Origin: Puniceicoccaceae bacterium
GTDB taxonomy: Bacteria > Verrucomicrobiota > Verrucomicrobiia > Opitutales > Coraliomargaritaceae
Length of the DNA: 5,341 bases
NCBI GenBank assembly: GCA_003567255.1
Contig: PWZW01000267.1
Span: 1-5,341 of the forward strand
Reading direction: 5' to 3'
Shown here piece after piece: positions 1 to 5,341 of this stretch. Below the pieces are notes generated by a model. The model was not told the origin of the DNA and searched no databases. It saw only the letters and a list, made by a program, of their open reading frames with translations. Positions within the stretch are counted from its first letter, which is position 1. Each line of letters opens with the position of its first letter. The position numbers and the translations under genes were made by a program.

Positions 1-5
1 GCGGC

Positions 6-40
6 GGAACCTTGCAGGTTATCAGAAAATAACCGGTTCC
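6..40 (-). terminator. Candidate hairpin terminator downstream of ams
   Basis: GGAACC (6-11) pairs with GGTTCC (35-40), and GGTTAT (17-22) pairs with ATAACC (29-34). That gives 12 base pairs in two stacked stems with a 6-nt loop and a 5-nt bulge at 12-16 on one side. It starts 40 bp beyond the amylosucrase stop. On the minus strand the five bases left in the window after the stem are GCCGC, not a U-tract, so an intrinsic terminator is not proven. On the plus strand a TTTT follows at 47-50, so it could instead end a gene arriving from the left. A structured 3' end protecting the mRNA is another option. Confidence 0.4.
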
Positions 41-79
41 AATCAATTTTCGCGCCTCCAGCGCCGATGCAGGCACCTT

Positions 80-2038
80 TTAATCCTCAGCCAGCCAGAG
101 GAGTTCGTAGGGCTCGAGCTCCAAGGTATCGCGAGTCGATACCGTGCGGTCGCTCAGCTCGTCTTTGAAAAAGTGGGCAAGGCCTTCGGTACGTAAATTG
201 CGCATATTCACGACTTGGGGCGCGTCGGAGAAGTTTGCCACGATCACCAGCATGTTTCCCTCGTTCCAACGAAGGTAGCTCATGACGTGGGTGTTTTCCG
301 TACTGAGGAGACGCATCTGGCTGCCGGTGAGTGCCGGACAGTTTTTGCGCGCGGCGAAGAGCGCTTGCATATCCCGGAAGATCCGCGCTCTGGGAGATTT
401 CTTTTTCTTCAACTCGTTCAGCAGCGTCCAGTTCATCTTTGGTCGATGAATCCAGCGGCTGTCTTCCTTCTTTTCCTTATCCTTGAGATAGTTGTACTCG
501 TTGAGAATGCCCCACTCTTCTCCCAGAAAAATTAGCGGGATCCCACCAATGGTGCACAGCACGCCATAGAGCATCCGAATCCGGCGAATGGCCATGTCCA
601 TCAGGACCGAATCCTTGGTCTTGATGGCTTGCTCAAGCCCGGCCAGTGAGGCCATGGTTCCGGACACCCGCATATCGCCGGTATCCGTATTGTGCTGAAA
701 GGGCACGCCGACGGCGAAGGCGCCATCAAAAACGCCGGTGTAGAAGTCGTTCAGAAACTTTCGATGATCATCTGGATTGATCCCCACGGCCCAAGCGTCC
801 CCGTTGTCAAAGGACCAGCCGATATCGTCGTGCCCGCGCAGATAATTCACCCACACGGTACCCGGCCAAAGGGACTGTCGGTGACTGACGGATTGTTTCA
901 GCAGCTTGGTATCCCTCGTCGCAATAGCCTCCCACAGGAGGGCCATCAAAGTTGGGTTGTAGGATAGCTGGCACTCTTCCGTACTGATATATTTAACCAC
1001 CTCATCCGGATGAACAATCGCCTCAGACTTGAAAGCCAAGCCCGGGGCGGCGATGCGGCAGACGGCGTTGAAGGCTTGGATGAGGAGGTGAGCTTCGGGA
1101 AGGTTTTCGCAGCTGGTCCCCATTTGTTTCCAGATGAAGGCCACCGCATCCAAGCGGAGAATTTCCACCCCGGTGTTCGCCAGAAAGAGCATCTCTTCGG
1201 CCATGGCCCGGAAGACTTCGGGGTTCGCGTACTTCAGATCCCATTGAAAGCTGTTGAACGTCGTCCACACCCAGCGACGCATACCACTATGCCAAGTGAA
1301 GTTGCCCCGACGCACGGTGGGGAAAATTTCCCGGAGGTTGCGTTCGTACTGGTCCGGGACCGAACGGTCAGGATAGATATGAAAGTAGTCGACGTACTCG
1401 CGGTCACCCTCCTGCGCGCGGATCGCCCACTCGTGGTCGTCGGCGGTATGATTGAAGACGAAATCAATCACCAGGGAAATTCCGACCGCCCGAAAATCGT
1501 GCGCGAGGGCCCGGAGGTCTTCCATCGTGCCCAGCGCTGGATCCACGTTGCGGTAGTCGCTGATCGCGTAGCCGCCATCGCTGTTGCCCTCCCTCGACTT
1601 GAACAGGGGCATGAGGTGGACGTAAGTCAGCCCGAGGTCGCGCAGGTAGGGAATCTTATCCCGAAGTTGGTTCAGATCATCACTGAACAAATCGACGTAC
1701 AGGGACCCGCCGACCATTTGCTCAGACAGATACCAATTTGGGTAGTTTTCCCGGCGAATGTCCAGCAACCGCAAGTCTTCCGGGCGTTCAAGCCAGGAAT
1801 CCACGGCGGTCAGTAAAATGCGCTCGAGGTAGTAAAAGAAGTCATAGTACTGCCCATACAGTTTGTGGAGCAGTTCAAACAACCTCGGCCAGTGGGTTTG
1901 CAAACGTCCATCGATCGTCTCCACCAGCAAAGACGCCTCACTTTCAGAGGACGTTTGCCGGTGGATTCTTTCGAGGATTTTCGGACGGATGCGTCGGAGT
2001 GTGCGGTTGGCTTCGTAAACTAAATCCAAATCAGGCAT
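80..2038 (-). CDS. ams: Amylosucrase (GH13, sucrose:glucan glucosyltransferase)
   Basis: Cytoplasmic GH13 enzyme of 652 residues that transfers glucose from sucrose onto alpha-1,4-glucan and releases fructose. Length is close to the Neisseria polysaccharea enzyme (about 636). The alpha-helical N-domain covers roughly residues 1-100, followed by the (beta/alpha)8 barrel and a C-terminal beta domain from about 560. Visible GH13 residues are D154 (SDGGYA), H197 (FNHT), R295 and nucleophile D297 (LRLDAVAF), acid/base E339 (KSEAIVHPD), and H403/D404 (GHDDIGW). R528 (EDSRW) matches the arginine that pairs with D154 to close the sucrose pocket, which separates amylosucrases from ordinary amylases. 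R236, R426 and R457 match arginines that bind glucan in the Neisseria enzyme (recalled alignment). The ATG at 2038 was chosen because family similarity begins near it and it overlaps the upstream stop by 8 bp; an in-frame ATG at 2206 would extend 176 bp into the synthase gene. A sucrose hydrolase is the main alternative. No signal peptide is seen. Confidence 0.95.
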   Translation of the reverse strand: MPDLDLVYEANRTLRRIRPKILERIHRQTSSESEASLLVETIDGRLQTHWPRLFELLHKLYGQYYDFFYYLERILLTAVDSWLERPEDLRLLDIRRENYPNWYLSEQMVGGSLYVDLFSDDLNQLRDKIPYLRDLGLTYVHLMPLFKSREGNSDGGYAISDYRNVDPALGTMEDLRALAHDFRAVGISLVIDFVFNHTADDHEWAIRAQEGDREYVDYFHIYPDRSVPDQYERNLREIFPTVRRGNFTWHSGMRRWVWTTFNSFQWDLKYANPEVFRAMAEEMLFLANTGVEILRLDAVAFIWKQMGTSCENLPEAHLLIQAFNAVCRIAAPGLAFKSEAIVHPDEVVKYISTEECQLSYNPTLMALLWEAIATRDTKLLKQSVSHRQSLWPGTVWVNYLRGHDDIGWSFDNGDAWAVGINPDDHRKFLNDFYTGVFDGAFAVGVPFQHNTDTGDMRVSGTMASLAGLEQAIKTKDSVLMDMAIRRIRMLYGVLCTIGGIPLIFLGEEWGILNEYNYLKDKEKKEDSRWIHRPKMNWTLLNELKKKKSPRARIFRDMQALFAARKNCPALTGSQMRLLSTENTHVMSYLRWNEGNMLVIVANFSDAPQVVNMRNLRTEGLAHFFKDELSDRTVSTRDTLELEPYELLWLAED

Positions 2039-4205
2039 CTTGAACCGTGGGCAGCTTATCGTTTGGAATTGTGATCTGATCAAAGAAATTATAGTAGCGA
2101 ATGCCTTCAATGATCCCGGCGGCGTGTTTTTGTTCCGCAAAGTACACGCGTGGATACTTCCGCAGCTTTTCCAGCTCGCGGCCGTAATTACCGACCACGA
2201 CCCCAAGGGTATTGCCCGCGAGCATCTCCTCGTCGTTGCCGGAGTCCCCGGCGATCAGAATGTGTTCAAGCGGGAATCCCCACTTGTATGCCATATGGCG
2301 GATACTGATGCCGCTACCGGCACGGCAGGGAATAATATCCATGAACATATTCAAAGAGATGATACACTTTGCCCGGATACCGTTTTTCCGCAAAATTTTA
2401 CGAAGATCCGCGGGTTTTGGGGCTATGGAAAAATCGACTTTATAGCTAATCTTAAACTTTGATTGTTCGTTTTCCTCCTGAATGTAGAGCCCTTCCACCT
2501 CGTTCAAAACCTGACGGATGCGCTTGGGCTCCCAGCGAAAGTTGATGTGCTTCCGCCAGCTGGTATCGAGGGTAAGATTTTTACCGTAGTAAATTTCTGT
2601 CCCTACAGAGGTGATCAAAACTTCGGGATGCGGGAAGTTGTAGGCTTCCATGAGTTGGAGCACATCCTCATAGCGCCGCCCGGTGGCAATGCCGAAGCCG
2701 ACATGCTCCTCAGCCTCGCCGATAAGGTTAAAGAAATCGTGCATGGCGTCGTCGTTACCGGTCAAAGTGTTGTCAATGTCGGCGATCACTAGGCGGTCCA
2801 GTTGCGGCAGTCGGCGGGTCGTTCGCCCCCGGGCCATCGGCGGCGGCACATCCTCTTCTTTGAGCACTTCTTTGATATCGCGGAGGTAGCGCTCAACGTG
2901 TCGATCCCAGGAGTAATGCTTATTAACGTTGACCAAGCCATCCTGCGACCAGGCATCCCACTGCTCCGGCTCAAGCAAGGCATGGAGCAAGGCTTTTTCA
3001 ATGTCCTTTGCATCGAAGGGATCAACCAGAGCCCCATTTTTGCAATTGGCAATAATATCACTCGGTCCTCCGTCGTTGGTCGCAACAATCGGCGCACCAC
3101 TGGCGGCAGCCTCAAGGAGGGTCAAGCCGAAGGGCTCGGTCATCGCCGGATTAACGAAAACCCCGCGGGACTTTGTCACTTCACGATAAAGCGTGGCCAC
3201 GTCATCCGACTTGTGCCGCTTCGGGTAGGCCACTTTTCCGTAGAGATTGTAGACGTCAATCAAGGTCAGGACGTTGAGCAAGACCGCCTTTTGCCCGGGA
3301 GGCATATCGCGCAAATCATCCCGACTGCCCATCACGAGGACGAGGTTAGCCTCGCGCTGAAGCTGGGGCGATTCCCCGAACGTTCGCACCAGCATCTCCA
3401 GGTTTTTACGCTCGTCTGGGCGCGCCATCGCAACAATCAGGGGCTTATCAGGCTCACGCAAGAACGAGCGGACATCCTTGACCAGATCGGATTGAACATC
3501 ATCTGGCCGCGGAGGCCGAAAGGAACTGAGATCCACCCCCGGCGGAATCACTTCCATCCGCTCGGGAATGTAATTCTCGTATTTCTCGTACTGCTCCTTC
3601 ACTTCCTGATGGGTGCTCGTGCAGATGAGGGAGCAGGTTTCCAAAGCAAATTCCTCCGCCTCGATGCGGGAAGCGATGCTGTAGCGCGACTCGATTTTAT
3701 CTGTGCTGACTCCTGAGTCCAAAAGCCGCTGCTTTTTCACCCGCCCCAGAGAATGCCCGGTAAACACGAAAGGCACTCCGAGCAGACGCGCGAGCTGCCC
3801 TCCGCCGTATCCCGCATCCGCGTAATGTCCATGGATAATGTGGGGGACGGTTCGGGTGCGCTGGAAATGGCTCAGACACTGGTCGACAAATACTTCGATG
3901 TAGGGCCAGAGTTTGGTCTTGCTAAGGTAGCGGCGGGGACCGAAAGGAATGCGAGTGATGTAGGCATTTTTTCCGATACGCTCCTCCAACTTGGCGTAGT
4001 CATCGGAAACCTTATCGTCGATGACCTGCCGGGTAATCAGATCTACCCGGGCAACATCCTCGCGCTTGGACAGTGCCTGAGCCAGCTCAAGAACGTACCG
4101 CGTCTGCCCCCCGGTATCCTCATCCCGACCCAGTTCAAGTTGCTCACCGCGAATCAGACCATGCAGACTGATCAGGGCGATACGGAGTCCTTTGTCTTTT
4201 GCCAT
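2031..4205 (-). CDS. sps: Sucrose-phosphate synthase with fused C-terminal sucrose-phosphatase-like HAD domain
   Basis: A 724-residue two-domain cytoplasmic protein. Residues 1 to about 455 form a GT4 GT-B glycosyltransferase that makes sucrose-6-phosphate from UDP-glucose and fructose-6-phosphate. It shows the GGQTRY loop (32-37), HGHYADAGYGG (125-135), HSLGRVKK (151-158), the nucleotide-binding pair R262/K267 in ARPDERKN, and the E-x7-E motif E357/E365. K96 and K157 line up with fructose-6-phosphate-binding lysines of Halothermothrix SPS (recalled), which favours SPS over sucrose synthase. After a linker, residues about 470-715 form a HAD-IIB/S6PP domain with motif I D476/D478/T480, motif II T508 (ATGR) and motif IV GDSGND (653-658). 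The motif-III lysine position appears to be S631, so phosphatase activity is uncertain. Length matches cyanobacterial SPS (about 720); plant-type N-terminal extensions are absent. It starts 6 bp after the fructokinase stop, with no Shine-Dalgarno sequence in the AT-rich leader. Confidence 0.94.
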   Translation of the reverse strand: MAKDKGLRIALISLHGLIRGEQLELGRDEDTGGQTRYVLELAQALSKREDVARVDLITRQVIDDKVSDDYAKLEERIGKNAYITRIPFGPRRYLSKTKLWPYIEVFVDQCLSHFQRTRTVPHIIHGHYADAGYGGGQLARLLGVPFVFTGHSLGRVKKQRLLDSGVSTDKIESRYSIASRIEAEEFALETCSLICTSTHQEVKEQYEKYENYIPERMEVIPPGVDLSSFRPPRPDDVQSDLVKDVRSFLREPDKPLIVAMARPDERKNLEMLVRTFGESPQLQREANLVLVMGSRDDLRDMPPGQKAVLLNVLTLIDVYNLYGKVAYPKRHKSDDVATLYREVTKSRGVFVNPAMTEPFGLTLLEAAASGAPIVATNDGGPSDIIANCKNGALVDPFDAKDIEKALLHALLEPEQWDAWSQDGLVNVNKHYSWDRHVERYLRDIKEVLKEEDVPPPMARGRTTRRLPQLDRLVIADIDNTLTGNDDAMHDFFNLIGEAEEHVGFGIATGRRYEDVLQLMEAYNFPHPEVLITSVGTEIYYGKNLTLDTSWRKHINFRWEPKRIRQVLNEVEGLYIQEENEQSKFKISYKVDFSIAPKPADLRKILRKNGIRAKCIISLNMFMDIIPCRAGSGISIRHMAYKWGFPLEHILIAGDSGNDEEMLAGNTLGVVVGNYGRELEKLRKYPRVYFAEQKHAAGIIEGIRYYNFFDQITIPNDKLPTVQDA

Positions 4206-4211
4206 AATATT

Positions 4212-5111
4212 TTATTGATAGAAGCTTTTGTCTACGCTTGTGGCGCCGTTGAGCCCGCACACCTTGGCGGCGAAGTGGCTGGCCTCCTCAACTATCTGCC
4301 TCACCGGAAGGCCGCGCAATATGCCGTGGATAGTGTAGGCGGAAAAGGCATCTCCGGCCCCGACGGTGTCGACGAACGGGTCGGGCGTGGGCGCGGGACT
4401 GCAAACCGCTTGGCCAACTGCGCCAGAGATCAGCGCACCGCGGCGCCCTCCGGTCAAAAGTACATTGGCCACTCCGTACTCGCTTCGGAGCGACGCAATC
4501 GCCGGTTCGGCATCCGCAAAATCAATGGAAGCCTCGCCCACCAGCTCGCCGAGTTCGTCGATGTTTAACTTCAACCAATCCACGCCCTGAACCCAGTGCT
4601 TGATCAGGGCAAAATCGTCGTAAGGAGGGCGCAGATTAATATCGAAAAACCGCTTTGCCGAAGAGCGCTGAACGATCGCCTCAAAAGTCTGACGCGTTTG
4701 CCTGCTCCGCAAAGCGAGTGAGCCATGGTAAATCAATTCAGTGGCGCTCCAACCCTTGTCCTCAACGAAATCCCAGGCACGATCCTGGCAAATTTCGTAC
4801 TGCGGCTCGTCCGACTCAATCGTCACGCGCACCTCACCGGTGGCCCGCTCGCTCAGTTGAAGGCCAGCATCAGCCATCCCCCATGCCTTCATTTTTTCGA
4901 GGATATCACGGCCCTTGGCATCCCGCCCCACGGCGCTGAGGAAACTGGGTGGGTGACCCAAGCCGCGGAGACCCCAAGCGACATTAAAGGGAGCGCCGCC
5001 AAGCACTTCCTGACCACTCGAAAAGCAATCGAAAAGCACTTCTCCAAAAATTATCAAGGGCACCGGCTGAGCGGTCGCTGCGGGAGTTTCTGGAGATTCA
5101 CTTGATATCAT
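4212..5111 (-). CDS. fruK: Fructokinase, PfkB/ribokinase family
   Basis: A 299-residue sugar kinase, of typical family length, that most likely phosphorylates fructose to fructose-6-phosphate with ATP in the cytoplasm. The N-terminal GEVLFDCF (23-30, D28) is characteristic of fructokinases, and GGAPFNVA (38-45) is the first PfkB signature. Further motifs are DINLRPP (157-163), N183-x-x-E186 (the metal/phosphate NxxE motif), and the second signature DTVGAGDAFSA (248-258) with the anion hole and catalytic base D254. It is the first gene of the minus-strand operon, so it would recycle fructose freed by the downstream amylosucrase into the synthase's acceptor substrate. The ATG at 5111 was chosen because an in-frame ATG at 5204 would run over the divergent gene's start and add 31 unconserved-looking residues. 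Residues 2-17 are a low-complexity leader rich in S, P, A and T, so a slightly later start is possible. No Shine-Dalgarno motif precedes 5111. Substrate is inferred from context; other PfkB sugars are not excluded. Confidence 0.92.
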   Translation of the reverse strand: MISSESPETPAATAQPVPLIIFGEVLFDCFSSGQEVLGGAPFNVAWGLRGLGHPPSFLSAVGRDAKGRDILEKMKAWGMADAGLQLSERATGEVRVTIESDEPQYEICQDRAWDFVEDKGWSATELIYHGSLALRSRQTRQTFEAIVQRSSAKRFFDINLRPPYDDFALIKHWVQGVDWLKLNIDELGELVGEASIDFADAEPAIASLRSEYGVANVLLTGGRRGALISGAVGQAVCSPAPTPDPFVDTVGAGDAFSAYTIHGILRGLPVRQIVEEASHFAAKVCGLNGATSVDKSFYQ

Positions 5112-5190
5112 GTGGCAATGCGTCTTGTCTGTTAATTCGAAAAGGCTGCCAAGGCTTACGTGGAATTGCCATTCAAAATAACGCAAACTC
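5112..5190. promoter_or_regulatory. Divergent intergenic region between fruK and HAD phosphatase
   Basis: This 79-bp gap separates two outward-facing starts, so it should hold the operon promoter and probably that of the phosphatase gene. No convincing -35/-10 pair is seen on either strand. It contains a 7-bp inverted repeat, TGGCAAT (5113-5119) and ATTGCCA (5165-5171), and a direct repeat AAGGCT (5142-5147 and 5151-5156). Either could be a regulator site, but both are short enough to be chance. No regulator gene lies in the window. Confidence 0.5.
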
Positions 5191-5341
5191 ATGGACCAAT
5201 TCAACCCTCAATCTGCAATCGCCCCCAAGGTGCTCGCCACAGACCTCGACGGAACGCTGATTCCCCTCCCCGACGAACCCCGGAATGTCAGCGACCTGGC
5301 ACGGCTCTCCGACCACTTTTCGGGCAATGCGGAACAGACCC
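5191..5341 (+). CDS. HAD-superfamily phosphatase, probable sucrose-phosphate phosphatase (partial, 5' end only)
   Basis: The first 50 codons of a gene that continues past the right edge. After a 12-residue leader the protein reads KVLATDLDGTLIPLP, a beta-strand ending in HAD motif I with nucleophile D18, general acid D20 and T22. The DxDGT-hydrophobic-P form followed by a helix is typical of HAD-IIB phosphatases, the class that includes sucrose-phosphate phosphatase. It is transcribed away from the fructokinase-synthase-amylosucrase operon across a 79-bp gap, which suggests a role in the same pathway: dephosphorylating sucrose-6-phosphate. The ATG at 5191 is the first start in this frame upstream of the conserved strand that leaves room for a promoter; no Shine-Dalgarno sequence precedes it. 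Motifs II-IV lie outside the window, so mannosylfructose-phosphate, trehalose-phosphate or glucosylglycerol-phosphate phosphatase activity cannot be excluded. Confidence 0.8.
   Translation, partial: MDQFNPQSAIAPKVLATDLDGTLIPLPDEPRNVSDLARLSDHFSGNAEQT

Noticed and set aside
1010..1816. 268-codon plus-strand open frame opposite the amylosucrase gene
   Set aside because: It is a shadow frame opposite a well-conserved enzyme; its translation shows no recognisable domain and it crosses the codons for the active site on the other strand.
2039..2206. N-terminal extension of amylosucrase by 56 residues to an ATG at 2206
   Set aside because: It would overlap the coding end of the synthase by 176 bp, has no family resemblance, and the 8-bp overlap start at 2038 gives a length and N-domain like known amylosucrases.
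2802..3716. 304-codon plus-strand open frame opposite the synthase gene
   Set aside because: No domain is recognisable, and the opposite strand carries clear GT4 motifs through the same stretch. Long antisense frames are common at this base composition.
2031..4205. Sucrose synthase instead of sucrose-phosphate synthase
   Set aside because: The protein carries a C-terminal S6PP-type HAD domain and lysines matching those that bind the fructose-6-phosphate phosphate, and it lacks the long N-terminal regulatory region of sucrose synthases (about 800 residues).
3753..4568. 271-codon plus-strand open frame spanning the synthase/fructokinase junction
   Set aside because: It covers conserved coding sequence of two genes on the other strand and has no recognisable motif.
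5125..5179. Possible sigma-70 promoters (TTGTCT, or CAAAAT at 5174-5179 on plus; TTGGCA on minus)
   Set aside because: None of the boxes has a partner of reasonable match at 16-18 bp, so no specific promoter can be supported.
5112..5204. N-terminal extension of fructokinase by 31 residues to an ATG at 5204
   Set aside because: It would fill the whole intergenic gap and overlap the start of the divergent phosphatase, leaving no promoter; the PfkB fold begins around residue 18 of the shorter form.

Overview
The window holds a compact sucrose-metabolism locus. Three genes on the minus strand lie head to tail with almost no space between them: a PfkB-type fructokinase (4212-5111), a fused sucrose-phosphate synthase/phosphatase-like protein (2031-4205) and an amylosucrase (80-2038). 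A fourth gene, a HAD-superfamily phosphatase, starts divergently at 5191 and runs off the right edge. All assignments come from motifs read directly in the translations; no database search was run.

Layout: 1-79 is the region downstream of the amylosucrase gene and contains a strong two-part hairpin at 6-40. The amylosucrase start overlaps the synthase stop by 8 bp. The fructokinase stop is 6 bp from the synthase start. The 79-bp gap at 5112-5190 must carry the promoter(s) for the minus-strand operon and probably for the divergent gene. No stretch over 300 bases lacks a gene. No mobile element, RNA gene, CRISPR array or transporter is visible.

How the genes fit together: the synthase makes sucrose-6-phosphate from UDP-glucose and fructose-6-phosphate. 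A phosphatase (the fused C-terminal domain, the divergent HAD protein, or both) releases sucrose. Amylosucrase moves the glucosyl unit onto an alpha-1,4-glucan and frees fructose. Fructokinase returns the fructose to fructose-6-phosphate. Taken together this is a closed fructose cycle. It can build sucrose, commonly a compatible solute, and drain it into glucan. Related sps/spp/fruK/ams clusters are known from halotolerant methylotrophs, so the general system is not new. The less usual points are the fused phosphatase domain whose motif-III lysine appears to be serine, the second phosphatase next door, and the lack of a Shine-Dalgarno sequence before any of the four starts.

Organism: a bacterium with moderate GC, judged by eye in the low-to-mid 50s percent. 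The gene set and the fused 724-residue synthase fit a marine or salt-exposed bacterium, for example a gammaproteobacterium/methylotroph or a member of Verrucomicrobiota. The absence of SD sequences leans slightly toward a non-proteobacterial lineage, but the phylum cannot be fixed from this window.
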